From positions 210,174-274,173 of the forward strand of contig NZ_QTVG01000002.1 of assembly GCF_003460505.1 (NCBI RefSeq): DNA of 64,000 nt, read 5' to 3'. Positions within the stretch are counted from its first letter, which is position 1. Each line of letters begins with the position of its first letter. This DNA comes from Eubacterium sp. AF36-5BH (GTDB lineage Bacteria > Bacillota > Clostridia > Lachnospirales > Lachnospiraceae). Below, piece by piece: positions 27,749-39,613 of the stretch. A program made the position numbers and the translations under genes. The notes beneath the pieces are model-generated. The model was not told the origin of the DNA. It saw only the letters and a program-made list of their open reading frames with translations, and searched no databases.

Positions 27749-29635
27749 ATGGAATTATCAAAAGAAAAGAAAAAGTATCTTACATTGTTGGCTGAAAAAT
27801 ATCCAACAAAAGAACATGTATCAAGAGAGATTATTAACTTAAAGGCAATCCTAAATTTGCCAAAAGGAACAGAGCATTTTATGAGCGATATACATGGTGA
27901 GTATGAAGCTTTTTATCATATTTTAAATAATTGTTCAGGGGTAATTAGAGAAAAAGTTCAAATGGTTTTTAAGGATACATTAAGTACAAAAGAACAACAG
28001 GATTTATGTACTTTGATTTATTATCCGAAAGAGAAATTAAAACTTTTGAAAAAGCAGGACGTCATTAATGATGACTGGTATACAATGACGCTTAGAAATC
28101 TTATAAAACTGGCAGGTTTTCTTTCATCAAAATATACCCGTTCCAAAGTTAGAAAAGCAATGCCTGAAGAGTACGCTTATATTATAGACGAGTTACTTCA
28201 TGCACAGCCTGATGAAGACAATAATCAATTAGTTTATCATCAGAAAATCATTGAAACAATTATAGGAATTGACAGTGCAGAAGACTTTATTATTGAGCTT
28301 ACTTCTTTAATTAAAAGACTGGCTGTGGACAGACTACATATTGTTGGCGACATTTTTGACAGAGGTGAGAGGGCAGACGAAATAATTGATATGTTAATGA
28401 AATATCATACACTGGATATTGAATGGGGCAATCACGATATTTTGTGGATGGGGGCTGCAGCAGGTTCGGAAGCCTGTATTGCAAATGTTGTAAGAAATAA
28501 CATTAAATACCAAAATATGTCTGTTTTAGAAAACGGATATGGAATTAGTTTAAGAAGACTTCTTTTATTTGCCCAGGAAACATATCCGCATATGGAATTG
28601 TCAGATGCAGTTTACTATTCAATTACGGTGATTTTGCTTAAATTAGAAGGGCAGATTATAAAAAGACATCCTGAATATAACATGGATGACAGACTGCTTT
28701 TACATAAAATTAATAAAGAAAAGAATATAGTTGAAATAAATGGAAATGAATATGAAATAAAAGGCGAACTTTTTCCAACAGTTACAAAAGAGAATCCATA
28801 CGAACTTTCTATTGGAGAAGAAGATGTTGTGAACGAATTGAAATTCTCATTTTTAAATAGTAACAGATTAAAAGAGCATGTGGAATTTTTGTATTCAAAA
28901 GGGGCAATATATGTTTGTTGTAATAACAATCTTTTATTCCATGGCTGTATTCCTTTAGATAAAGATGGAAACTTCCAGATAGTTGAGTTTGATGGCAAAC
29001 TGTATAAGGGTAAAAAACTTCTAGACTATGCAGATGCCGTTGCAAGAAAGGCATATTTTGGCAAGCATAATCAAAATAATTTGGATTTTATGTGGTATCT
29101 TTGGAGTGGAAAAAAATCACCTTTATGTGGTCGAAACATAAAAACTTTTGAGCGAACATTTCTAGATAATGAAGAGTTGGCTTTTGAGGAGAAGGATCCT
29201 TACTATAGTTATTATGAAGAAGAAAAAACAGCAGGTATGATTCTAATTGAGTTTGGTCTGTTTTCTCCATTATCACATATAATTAACGGTCATACACCAA
29301 TTAAGGTGGGACAGGGTGAGACACCGCTAAAAGCAAATGGCAAGGTTATAGTTATTGATGGAGGTTTCTGTAAGGCTTATCAGAAAACCACAGGAATAGC
29401 AGGGTACACATTGATTTATAATTCCCATGGTATGAGAATTAAGGCACACCAGCCTTTTGAGTCAATAGAGAAAGTGCTAAATGAAAACAAGGACATAGAG
29501 TCAAGCTCTGATTCCTTTGAAACGGAACCTTATAGAGTGATGGTTGAAAACACAGATGATGGAAAAGAAATCACTGAAAATATTAAGGATTTAGAAATGC
29601 TCCTAATGGCATATAGAGAAGGAATAATTATATAA
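27749..29635 (+). CDS. fbp: Class III fructose-1,6-bisphosphatase
   Basis: 628 residues, the size of the Firmicutes class III enzyme. Metallophosphatase motifs: MSDIHGEYEAF near residue 43, VGDIFDRGERAD near 198, EWGNHDILW near 226, and NGHTPIKVGQ near 512. It makes fructose 6-phosphate in gluconeogenesis. Start ATG 27749 follows AAAAGGGG. It lies inside the spoVA set, followed by a terminator shared with putP. Confidence 0.95.
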   Translation: MELSKEKKKYLTLLAEKYPTKEHVSREIINLKAILNLPKGTEHFMSDIHGEYEAFYHILNNCSGVIREKVQMVFKDTLSTKEQQDLCTLIYYPKEKLKLLKKQDVINDDWYTMTLRNLIKLAGFLSSKYTRSKVRKAMPEEYAYIIDELLHAQPDEDNNQLVYHQKIIETIIGIDSAEDFIIELTSLIKRLAVDRLHIVGDIFDRGERADEIIDMLMKYHTLDIEWGNHDILWMGAAAGSEACIANVVRNNIKYQNMSVLENGYGISLRRLLLFAQETYPHMELSDAVYYSITVILLKLEGQIIKRHPEYNMDDRLLLHKINKEKNIVEINGNEYEIKGELFPTVTKENPYELSIGEEDVVNELKFSFLNSNRLKEHVEFLYSKGAIYVCCNNNLLFHGCIPLDKDGNFQIVEFDGKLYKGKKLLDYADAVARKAYFGKHNQNNLDFMWYLWSGKKSPLCGRNIKTFERTFLDNEELAFEEKDPYYSYYEEEKTAGMILIEFGLFSPLSHIINGHTPIKVGQGETPLKANGKVIVIDGGFCKAYQKTTGIAGYTLIYNSHGMRIKAHQPFESIEKVLNENKDIESSSDSFETEPYRVMVENTDDGKEITENIKDLEMLLMAYREGIII

Positions 29636-29748
29636 ACAGAAATAAATAACGGTTTATAACCAATTTGAGTTAACAGACTTAATTACAGATTTTAAAAAGA
29701 ACAGTAACATAAAAGAGTAGTAACAAAACAATAATAATAAATAATAAT

Positions 29749-29801
29749 AAAAAAGAGATGTTATCATATCATTATCAATGTGTTGACAGCATCTCTTTTT
29801 T
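29749..29801. terminator. Bidirectional terminator fbp / putP
   Basis: 12-bp stem AAAAAAGAGATG / CATCTCTTTTTT (29749-29760, 29790-29801) with a 29-base loop. It serves fbp (plus) and putP (minus). Confidence 0.75.
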
Positions 29802-29897
29802 ATGTGAAAAATTATATTATTTTCTATATTTCCATCACTTTGCTTAAAGCAAATGATGAAGTAGTTTTATATTTATTAAATAGTTAAATAATTACAT

Positions 29898-31421
29898 TTA
29901 AGCATTTTTTACTGAATCAAATTCATCAATAATTTCCTGTTCAGGTGCCTTTGTAAGTAAACTTATAACAATAATGAATACGCAGGCAACAATAAATGCA
30001 GGAAGTAATTCATAAATATCCCAGGCACCGCCTAATGGTCGAACGACAAATTTCCAAATAAATACCATTGCACCGCCGGCTACCATACCTGAAATAGCAC
30101 CGTATTTGTTTGAACGTTTCCAGAATAAGGCAAATAACATTACAGGTCCAAAGGTTGAACCAAAACCTGCCCAGGCAAAAGAAACAATCTGGAATACTGA
30201 GCTGTCAGGATTTGATGCTAAGAATATGGCAACAATTGCAATACCAATAACTGTACATCTTGCCACGATTACTTTTGCTTTTTCTGATAATTTAATTCCT
30301 AAAACTCCGTCCATTAAGTTTTCAGTTACACTTGATGAAGCAGCAAGGAGCTGTGAATCTGAAGTTGACATTGTTGATGCCAAAATACCTGCAAGGATTA
30401 CACCGGCAATTATTGCAAATAAAATACCATGTGAACTTAAAACATTTGCAATCTGAACAATAATTGTTTCTGAATCTTTTAAGTTATCAATAACGCCAAC
30501 CTGTGACATTGTGTGACCGATAACACCAATGAAGATTGCTACAGCCATTGCAATAACAACCCAAACGCTGGCGATTCTTCTTGATAATTTGATTTTATTT
30601 TTATCTTCAATAGCCATAAATCTTAAAAGAATATGTGGCATACCGAAATATCCAAGTCCCCAAGCCAATGTTGAGAAAATAGTTATTATTCCATAAGGTG
30701 AAGATGAGTTAGTTGTTGCATCAAAGGTTGCGTTAAGATTAATGTAACCTGGTAAATCTTTTACATTAGAAGCAACAACATCAATACCACCTACTGAATA
30801 TACTCCGTATCCAATAACAATTATTAATGCGACAGACATTACAATACTTTGGATAAAATCACTTGTACTTGCAGCCCAGAAACCACCAAGAGTAGTATAA
30901 GCAACAATTACGATTGCACTAATAACCATGGCAGCCATATAGTCAACTCCAAATAATGAATGGAATAACTTACCACAGGCAGCAAAACCTGAAGCTGTAT
31001 ATGGTACAAAGAATATAATAATCATAAGAGCTGATACGCATTTAAGAACTTTTTTGTCTCTGTATCTGTTAGCAAAAAAGTCAGGAACTGTAATTGCATC
31101 TCCACAGATAACAGAATATTTTCTAAGTCTCTTTGCAACGATTAACCAGTTTACGTATGTACCAATGCCAAGACCTACAGCAGTCCAGAAAGCATTACAA
31201 ACACCTGTAAGGTAGGCAACGCCCGGTAGTCCCATAAGAAGCCAGCTACTCATGTCTGAAGCTTCGGCACTCATTGCAGTAACGAAAGGTCCCAATTTTC
31301 TTCCGCCTAAATAAAAATCTTCGGTACTATTATTTACTTTTGAATAATAAACACCAATTCCAATAATTGCTACCATATAAACAATGATAGAAATTAAAAT
31401 ACCAATTTCTGATGTTGTCAT
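29898..31421 (-). CDS. putP: Sodium/proline symporter (SSS family)
   Basis: 507 residues, about 13 membrane segments. Motifs of the SSS family: STEDFYLGGRKLGPFVTAMS (residues 32-51), SAEASDMSSWLLMGLPG, and LAGILASTMSTSDSQLLAAS near 340. The last is typical of PutP. It takes up proline with sodium. GGGAG site at 31432. Monocistronic and on the opposite strand to the sporulation genes. A related substrate (pantothenate, other amino acid) is possible but the motifs favour proline. Confidence 0.88.
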   Translation of the reverse strand: MTTSEIGILISIIVYMVAIIGIGVYYSKVNNSTEDFYLGGRKLGPFVTAMSAEASDMSSWLLMGLPGVAYLTGVCNAFWTAVGLGIGTYVNWLIVAKRLRKYSVICGDAITVPDFFANRYRDKKVLKCVSALMIIIFFVPYTASGFAACGKLFHSLFGVDYMAAMVISAIVIVAYTTLGGFWAASTSDFIQSIVMSVALIIVIGYGVYSVGGIDVVASNVKDLPGYINLNATFDATTNSSSPYGIITIFSTLAWGLGYFGMPHILLRFMAIEDKNKIKLSRRIASVWVVIAMAVAIFIGVIGHTMSQVGVIDNLKDSETIIVQIANVLSSHGILFAIIAGVILAGILASTMSTSDSQLLAASSSVTENLMDGVLGIKLSEKAKVIVARCTVIGIAIVAIFLASNPDSSVFQIVSFAWAGFGSTFGPVMLFALFWKRSNKYGAISGMVAGGAMVFIWKFVVRPLGGAWDIYELLPAFIVACVFIIVISLLTKAPEQEIIDEFDSVKNA

Positions 31422-31656
31422 AAAATTCTCCCCTCATAACAAAATTCTTCTATATTCTATAAAAAAAAAGAAATTTAATCAAGTAAAACACTAAAATAGT
31501 GGGTAAAAACCAAAATAGTGACAAATAAAATATTAAAAAGCAACTAATAAAATATTAAAATAGTAACTAAAAAAGTAATTAATAAAAATAGTAAATAGGA
31601 ATAAATTGAAAAATTAAGTGCAAAATAATAGTAAAAATTAAAGTGAGGATGGAAAT

Positions 31657-32667
31657 ATGGGTAGAATAATGGGAAAACAAAGCATAGCTTTTGATAATCC
31701 ACCATATATTTTGGAAGGTGCTTCCATTGTTGGACAAAAAGAAGGTGAAGGACCCATGGGAAAGTTATTTGACGTGGTAGAACAGGATCCAATGCTTGGT
31801 CAGGATACATGGGAAGATGCAGAGAGTCTTTTACAAAAAGAAGTAATACAGAAACTTCTTTTTAAGTCTAATTTAAGTAAGGAAGACATCAGATACATTT
31901 TTGCAGGGGATTTGTTAGGACAACTTATAGCTACTACATTTGGCATACTGGATTTTGAAATACCTTTCTTTGGTCTGTATGGTGCCTGTTCCACAATTGG
32001 TGAAGCGTTAAGTATTGCGGCAATAACGGTAGACGGTGAAAATGCAGAAAACGTAATTGCCATAGCTTCAAGTCATTTTGCAAGTGCAGAAAGACAGTTT
32101 AGATTTCCTCTTGCCTATGGAAATCAAAGACCTTATGCTGCAACCTGGACGGTAACCGGAGCTGGCGCAGTGGTGGTAAGTAAAAACAAAGGTTTTGCAA
32201 AAATCACAGGAATAACTACCGGCATAATTGTGGATTATGGTGTAAAAGATGCACAAAATATGGGGGCCTGTATGGCACCGGCAGCAGCAGATACCTTGTA
32301 CAGACATTTTAAGGATTTCAACACCACACCTGAAGATTACGACAAAATAATAACCGGTGATTTAGGCATAGTTGGAAAGACAATTCTAATGGATTTATTA
32401 AGAGAAAAAGGATATGACATATCCAAAAAGCATATGGACTGTGGCGTGGAAATGTTTGATGGTAGTAGTCAGGACACACATGCAGGAGGAAGTGGCTGTG
32501 GTTGTGCTGCCACAATTCTAACATCATACATTTTTAAACAGTTAAAAAAGAAGGTCTGGAAAAAGATATTGTTTGTGCCTACAGGTGCTTTAATGTCTCC
32601 GGTAAGTTTTAATGAAGGAAACAGCGTTCCGGGAATTGCACATTTAGTACAAATAGAGGCAGATTAA
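31657..32667 (+). CDS. spoVAD: Stage V sporulation protein AD
   Basis: 336 residues with a thiolase-like fold. Motifs: PPYILEGASIVGQKEGEGPM near 15-34, FFGLYGACSTIGEALSIAAI near 106, and GSSQDTHAGGSGCGCAATIL near 269. SpoVAD binds DPA and forms the soluble part of the SpoVA channel complex at the forespore inner membrane. It is separated from spoVAC by fbp and putP (about 4 kb). The ATG at 31657 has a GAGGA-type site. Confidence 0.95.
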   Translation: MGRIMGKQSIAFDNPPYILEGASIVGQKEGEGPMGKLFDVVEQDPMLGQDTWEDAESLLQKEVIQKLLFKSNLSKEDIRYIFAGDLLGQLIATTFGILDFEIPFFGLYGACSTIGEALSIAAITVDGENAENVIAIASSHFASAERQFRFPLAYGNQRPYAATWTVTGAGAVVVSKNKGFAKITGITTGIIVDYGVKDAQNMGACMAPAAADTLYRHFKDFNTTPEDYDKIITGDLGIVGKTILMDLLREKGYDISKKHMDCGVEMFDGSSQDTHAGGSGCGCAATILTSYIFKQLKKKVWKKILFVPTGALMSPVSFNEGNSVPGIAHLVQIEAD

Positions 32668-32842
32668 AATGGCAATTAATATATACGTTTTAACTATAAT
32701 CTCATCAGTAAATGAAATTGGTTAATAAGATGAATAAAATTAGATTAAATAAGATAAAAATAGAAGATCAAATAAGTACAGGTTAGTGACAATAAAAAGT
32801 ATATAATAAATAAAATTTAATTAAATATAAGAAGGATTAGAA

Positions 32843-33196
32843 ATGATATTTATAAAAAGTTTTTTGGTAGGTGGAATTATTTGTGCCATTGTGCAAATAT
32901 TTATTGATAAAACAAAACTAACTCCTGGAAGAATTATGGTAGGTTTAGTTTCCTTGGGAGTAATTTTAGGGGCAATAGGAATTTATGAACCTTTTTCAAA
33001 GTGGGCAGGCTGTGGCGCAACAGTGCCATTACTGGGCTTTGGAAATAATCTGTGGAAGGGAATGAAAGAAGCCATAGAAGAATCTGGTTTTTTAGGATTG
33101 TTTAAAGGCGGTTTTACTTCCAGTGCAGTTGGAATTTCAGGGGCGTTAATTTTCGGATATTTAGCATCTTTGATTTTTAAACCCAAAATAAAATAA
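32843..33196 (+). CDS. spoVAE: Stage V sporulation protein AE (AEb type)
   Basis: 117 residues with three to four membrane segments. Motif GCGATVPLLGFGNNLWKGMK near 57-76 and SSAVGISGALIFGYLASLIF near 94 are those of SpoVAEb, a paralogue of SpoVAC. It follows spoVAD by 175 bases. No SpoVAEa or SpoVAF gene was found in the window. Confidence 0.9.
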   Translation: MIFIKSFLVGGIICAIVQIFIDKTKLTPGRIMVGLVSLGVILGAIGIYEPFSKWAGCGATVPLLGFGNNLWKGMKEAIEESGFLGLFKGGFTSSAVGISGALIFGYLASLIFKPKIK

Positions 33197-34846
<1,650 letters not shown>

Positions 34847-34875
34847 TTATTGTAATCAAATATGATAACATAAAT

Positions 34876-34910
34876 AAAGGCGTGTTACTGTATGGTAGCA
34901 CGTCTTTTGT
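34876..34910 (+). terminator. Terminator of gdhA
   Basis: 13-bp stem (34876-34888 with 34895-34907, two G-T pairs), loop TGTATG, T-run. Confidence 0.85.
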
Positions 34911-34955
34911 TTTCAATTACAAGAAATGAAATACTTAAAAAGGAGAAAAGTGAAT

Positions 34956-35669
34956 ATGAAAAGAATAATAACATTGGCAACAATAGGAGTATTGTCTATT
35001 AATTTAATGGCATGTGGTAATGTAAAAGACAAAGCAAAAGGAACAGAAAACACAACGACGACAACAATAACGAAAAGCACAAAGGAAAATATAACTTTTA
35101 ATCTTACAGAAAAAAGTGAACAAATATTAAAGGTGCTTAAAAATGAGAAAAAGTATTACAATGCTGAATTAAAGAGAGAATGTTACATTAAGGATTATAA
35201 TTCAGATAATTATATGACTGTAAATTCAAAGGGCAAATATGAATACCAGAAAGAAAGTAATGCTGAAAAAATAAACATTCAATCCTGGTGTCAGGTGGAT
35301 ATGGATGCTGACGGAGAACAAGAGGTCATCTTACAAACAGGTACAGGAAACGAAATTGTATTAACTTATAAAGATGGAAAAGTGTACTCTTATGCATTCC
35401 CATTTAGAGGCATGAAGAATATAAAGACAGATGGGACTTTTGAAAGTTCAGGAAGTGCTTCAGATACATATATTGGCAGATTGAAATTTAATAATGGTGA
35501 GTGCTATTATAGTGAAATTTGTACAGCTGATAGCTCAAATGAAAAATCAGCTATTTATAGAATAAATAATAAGAAAACTACAAAAGAAAAAGTTGATAAT
35601 TTCCTGAAAAAACAGAATAAAAAAGAGAATGTAATGTGGAATACGGAAAATCCAATTGCTAAACAATGA
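34956..35669 (+). CDS. Lipoprotein of unknown function
   Basis: 237 residues. Signal peptide with lipobox: MKRIITLATIGVLSINLMAC, cysteine at residue 20. A Thr-rich linker (about 28-45) is followed by a domain containing WCQVDMDADGEQEVILQTGT, a D-x-D-x-D calcium-loop-like pattern as in FG-GAP/EF-hand-like repeats. It should sit on the outer face of the membrane. Start ATG 34956 is preferred over 34926 because AGGAG lies at 34941. No family recognised. Confidence 0.75.
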   Translation: MKRIITLATIGVLSINLMACGNVKDKAKGTENTTTTTITKSTKENITFNLTEKSEQILKVLKNEKKYYNAELKRECYIKDYNSDNYMTVNSKGKYEYQKESNAEKINIQSWCQVDMDADGEQEVILQTGTGNEIVLTYKDGKVYSYAFPFRGMKNIKTDGTFESSGSASDTYIGRLKFNNGECYYSEICTADSSNEKSAIYRINNKKTTKEKVDNFLKKQNKKENVMWNTENPIAKQ

Positions 35670-35734
35670 AACTAAACAATAAAACTGGAAAAAATCTTAA
35701 ATATAGTTTAATAACAAGAGAGAAAGAGGGGAAT

Positions 35735-35824
35735 ATGGAACAAATAATAAGCATATACAATGAATTTCATGGCGATATTTTTATATTTGTAATTAGAGTT
35801 CTGATTGGAATCTTGCTTATATAA
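35735..35824 (+). CDS. 29-residue hydrophobic peptide
   Basis: MEQIISIYNEFHGDIFIFVI then RVLIGILLI. One membrane-spanning stretch at the C-terminal end. AGAGGGG at 35726-35732 gives a good start. It ends 2 bases before the stem of a terminator. Could be a small membrane protein or a toxin-like peptide; no antitoxin RNA was identified. Confidence 0.45.
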   Translation: MEQIISIYNEFHGDIFIFVIRVLIGILLI

Positions 35825-35825
35825 T

Positions 35826-35860
35826 AAAAGGCTCTAGCCGTTTGGCTAGAGCCTTTTGTA
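35826..35860. terminator. Bidirectional terminator before the PBP gene
   Basis: 14-bp perfect stem AAAAGGCTCTAGCC / GGCTAGAGCCTTTT (35826-35839, 35844-35857), tetraloop GTTT. It serves the plus-strand small genes and the minus-strand penicillin-binding protein. Confidence 0.92.
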
Positions 35861-35868
35861 GTGGGAAT

Positions 35869-38514
35869 CTATTCTTCAGAAGTATTTTTCTTTGATGAAT
35901 TACCTGAAGTTTTTGACTTTGTATCAGCTTTGGCTTTTACAGTTGGTTTGTTATTGTTTTCTTTTGTAGAACCTTTAGAATCTGGATTGCTTTTAGCCTT
36001 AGCTGTTGTTTTACTTCCTGATTTAGCAGTTGTCTGATTCTCACTGGCGTTTGTAGTAGTAGAACTGTAATATTTTTTCTTTGTGTAGTAATTATTGCTG
36101 TTACTGTATGATTTTGTGTAACTGTTTGAATGATAATTACATTTTGCCGGTTCACTACCTTTTTTGTAATATTCAACATGAGTTTCAGGACAAACACCGT
36201 CAATGGCAACTTTTCCTGAAGAATCGCATATATCGTATGCTTTTACATTTTTTCCCTGTTTAAAGTTTGTCTTTTTGTATTTTTTTACTTTATCAATTTT
36301 GCTAACAATCTTTGACCACATTCTTTCATGGAATGCCTGATCACCTGATAATGACTTATTTTCATCATATCCTGTCCATATTGAGGCTGTAAGATATGGT
36401 GTGTAACCACAGAACCATAAGTCATATTCACTTGAAGTAGTACCTGTTTTTCCAGCTACAGGCATGTCGTCGTCAAGCTGGCAGGCTGTACCTGTACCGG
36501 AAGTAACAACGCTTTCCATTGCTTCTGTTAAAAGAACCGCTGTAGATTCTTTTAAAACTGTGTGAGTAGTAGGAGTAGTTCTGTCAAGAAGAACACGTCC
36601 GTTTTCGTCAATTACCTGTGAATAAAAAGCAGGTTGTGTATATGTTCCTAAGTTAGCAATGGTTGCGTAAGCGGCAGTCATTTCTAAGTTAGTAACACCA
36701 TCTGTAATACCGCCTAAAGCTAAAGGCTGATGTATATCAGATGTAACTGAACCATCTTTTTCAACACGATTATCAACAAGAGTTGTTATTCCAAAATTAC
36801 ATAAGTAATCGTAACCAAGTTGTGGTGTAATTGCTGTAATTGTTTTTACTGCACATACATTCATTGAGTCGGCGATGGCTTTCTTAACAGTTACTGTTCC
36901 ACGATAACCACTGTACCAGTTATTAACTGAACGACCATTTGAATATCTATATGGCTCATCAACAATAGTAGTTGAAAGAGTATAGCCCATTGTGTCAATT
37001 GCAGGTGCATAAGCAGCTAATACCTTAAAAGTAGAACCCGGCTGACGGGTTGAATCCGTTGCTCTGTTAAGAGAAAGGTTTACATTTTTCTTTCCACGTC
37101 CACCAACAATGGCTTTAACATAGCCTGTATTCTGATCCATTACTGTAAATGAAACCTGAGGTTGTGGATTATAGTACAATGTTTCAGCCTGAATGTAGCC
37201 TAATTTTTTCTTTACACCTTTTTTGTAATACTTTTGTTTTAAATGTTTCTTGTAAGCGTCAACTTCAGCCTTGGCTGATTCTTTTGATGAAAAGATTAAC
37301 TGATAATTGCTTTCGCCTAAAACTTTTCTGTGGTAGGTACTAATATCACTTTCATCATAATTATCAACTGTTCCGTCAGGATTTTGAACTGTCCATGCCC
37401 AGTTAATTGAGTAATAAATTGAGTATGGATAATTTGCATCATTAGATGTTTCTTCGTCACAAATCTTCTGAATGTCACTATCCTGTGTTGAGTAAATTTT
37501 TAATCCGCCACTGTACACTGCGTTGTAAGCCTGAGTGTATGAGTAGCCTTTGATGGACTGTAAATCAGCCATAACCTGATTAATAACTTCATCTACAAAA
37601 TATGAATTAATTGAATTACTGTTTTTTTCAATTTTGTTATTAACCTTCTGAATTCTTGAGTAAACATCATCTTTTAAAGCTTGTTTATATTCCTTCTTTG
37701 TAATATGACCTGCGGCTTTCATGTTCTTAAGAATCTTTTTACGTCTTTTAGCATTATGCTTAGGATTCAAAATCGGATCATAGTAAGAAGGATTCTGTGT
37801 AATAGAAGCAATTACTGCTGATTCAGAAATTGTTAATTTCTTTGCCTTCTTATTAAAATATCTTCTTGAGGCTGCCTCAACTCCTAAAGTATTAGAACCT
37901 AAGTTAATAGTATTTAGGTATGTTTCTAATATTTTGTCTTTTGATGTGACTTTTTCTAATTGAACTGCAAGATACTGTTCCTGAATCTTTCGTTTAAAAG
38001 AAGCAAGGAAAGAACTTTCATTTGTCCAGTTAGTAAAGACATTATTCTTCAAAACCTGCTGAGTTAAGGTACTGGCACCTTCTGACGGATTCATTGTTGT
38101 AAGTGCAATGAAAGCAGCTCGACCGATACCCTGTACATCAATACCGTTGTGTTCGTAGAAACGAGAGTCCTCAGTATCAATAAAAGCCCATTTCAAATGA
38201 TCAGGAACCTGATCCAGACTTATCTTGATTCTGTTCGAACCAGATGTTACAAGGGTACTGATTTTTTTATTATTAGAATCATAAACAGTAGTAGCTGATG
38301 CCGAAGGCGTGATGGAAATATCATCTACCGATGGGGCACTTTTGATAATTCCATGTAAAAGTCCTAAGCCCAGAAATCCTACTGTAATAATAAGGAGAAC
38401 TAAAAGATAAAGAAATACTTTTAATACTCCAACTAATGATTTTGAAACCACTTTTCTTTGTACAGAAACTAAATCTTTTTGTTTGTCAATGGTCTCTCTG
38501 TATCCAAAATTCAT
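35869..38514 (-). CDS. Class A penicillin-binding protein (PBP1a-type)
   Basis: 881 residues. One N-terminal membrane segment (about 30-55); transglycosylase domain with IDTEDSRFYEHNGID near 110 and STLTQQVLKN; transpeptidase with RQPGSTFKVLAAY (SxxK), DSMNVCA (SxN) and GKTGTTSSEYD (KTG). The last ~90 residues are low-complexity Ser/Asn/Lys/Thr, probably wall-spanning. It polymerises and crosslinks peptidoglycan outside the membrane. Start ATG 38514 has AGGAGG at 38522-38527; the upstream in-frame ATG at 38553 has none. Confidence 0.93.
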   Translation of the reverse strand: MNFGYRETIDKQKDLVSVQRKVVSKSLVGVLKVFLYLLVLLIITVGFLGLGLLHGIIKSAPSVDDISITPSASATTVYDSNNKKISTLVTSGSNRIKISLDQVPDHLKWAFIDTEDSRFYEHNGIDVQGIGRAAFIALTTMNPSEGASTLTQQVLKNNVFTNWTNESSFLASFKRKIQEQYLAVQLEKVTSKDKILETYLNTINLGSNTLGVEAASRRYFNKKAKKLTISESAVIASITQNPSYYDPILNPKHNAKRRKKILKNMKAAGHITKKEYKQALKDDVYSRIQKVNNKIEKNSNSINSYFVDEVINQVMADLQSIKGYSYTQAYNAVYSGGLKIYSTQDSDIQKICDEETSNDANYPYSIYYSINWAWTVQNPDGTVDNYDESDISTYHRKVLGESNYQLIFSSKESAKAEVDAYKKHLKQKYYKKGVKKKLGYIQAETLYYNPQPQVSFTVMDQNTGYVKAIVGGRGKKNVNLSLNRATDSTRQPGSTFKVLAAYAPAIDTMGYTLSTTIVDEPYRYSNGRSVNNWYSGYRGTVTVKKAIADSMNVCAVKTITAITPQLGYDYLCNFGITTLVDNRVEKDGSVTSDIHQPLALGGITDGVTNLEMTAAYATIANLGTYTQPAFYSQVIDENGRVLLDRTTPTTHTVLKESTAVLLTEAMESVVTSGTGTACQLDDDMPVAGKTGTTSSEYDLWFCGYTPYLTASIWTGYDENKSLSGDQAFHERMWSKIVSKIDKVKKYKKTNFKQGKNVKAYDICDSSGKVAIDGVCPETHVEYYKKGSEPAKCNYHSNSYTKSYSNSNNYYTKKKYYSSTTTNASENQTTAKSGSKTTAKAKSNPDSKGSTKENNNKPTVKAKADTKSKTSGNSSKKNTSEE

Positions 38515-38713
38515 AGAAAACCTCCTATTCCGTTCAATTATATCAAAAGACATACATTAAATAAAGGGGAAGTTTGTCGCCAAAAATCGAATGCAAATAT
38601 TAGTTTTTATGATAAAAAAGATTTGCAATATTTGTCAGTGTGGATATGGAGAAAAAAGTATGTTAAAATGGCAGAGATAAATTTTAGTTAAAGTAAAAGG
38701 AAAAGGTACATTA

Positions 38714-39346
38714 ATGGAAGAATTTTACATGGTCGACGGTCCGGCTCAGGGAGAAATCGTAGAGAAAAAATCAAGGTTTATTGCCAATGTTTTTCCCGTT
38801 GATTCTGAGGAACAGGCATTAGAAATAGTAGAGAAAACTAAGAAACAGTATTGGGATGCAAGGCATAACTGTTTCGCTTTTGTAATAGGAAAGAACAATG
38901 AAGTGCAGAGATTCAGTGATGATGGAGAGCCCCAGGGAACAGCAGGTAAACCGATTTTGGAAGTGCTGACAAAAGGTAATATCCATAACACCCTTATAAT
39001 TGTTACAAGATATTTTGGTGGTACATTGCTTGGCACAGGTGGGCTTGTAAGAGCGTACGGTCAAAGCTCTAAGGCAGCAATAGAAAACAGCCGGCTTTTG
39101 AGAGTTTGCGAAGGTGTTAGTTTCTCAGTTGAGTGTGATTACAATAGCATTGGAAAAATAAAATATATAATTGCACAAATGAATATAGAAGCAAAAGAAG
39201 AGTACGGCGCAAATGTTAAATTAGATATTGAAATGCCAAAAGAAAATTTTGAAAAATTTAAAAGTCAGGTGGTAGAGGCTACTAACGGACAGGCGGTATT
39301 TAGCAGAGTTGATGATATTGAATATAAGCAAAAATGTACTGATTAA
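38714..39346 (+). CDS. IMPACT/YigZ family protein
   Basis: 210 residues. N-terminal IMPACT domain (about 15-125) with KKSRFIANVFPV, YWDARHNCFAFVIG, FSDDGEPQGTAGKPIL and VTRYFGGTLLGTGGLVRAY, then a C-terminal DUF1949-type ferredoxin-like domain. YigZ-like proteins are widespread; a role in translation or as a peptidase-like factor has been proposed but is not settled. Divergent from the PBP gene. The ribosome site is weak (AAAAGG). Confidence 0.9.
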   Translation: MEEFYMVDGPAQGEIVEKKSRFIANVFPVDSEEQALEIVEKTKKQYWDARHNCFAFVIGKNNEVQRFSDDGEPQGTAGKPILEVLTKGNIHNTLIIVTRYFGGTLLGTGGLVRAYGQSSKAAIENSRLLRVCEGVSFSVECDYNSIGKIKYIIAQMNIEAKEEYGANVKLDIEMPKENFEKFKSQVVEATNGQAVFSRVDDIEYKQKCTD

Positions 39347-39613
39347 CTTCACTATATAAATACAAAATAGAAATAATGGAAAAAACGCTAGTTGTAAACG
39401 TAATAAAATACAAATAAATCCGTTATGATAGGAAAAGATTGAAAAAAATTAAGTTTGTGATAAGATAGATAAGGTTATGCCTATGTGCAGATTAGTGAAA
39501 GTGAGTTTTTAAATTACTTTTGAAAAAGTATATAACGTAGGTTTATTATAGAAACTAACAATTAACGCATATTATAAAAAGCAGATTAATAAATACAAAT
39601 AAGGAGATAAAAG

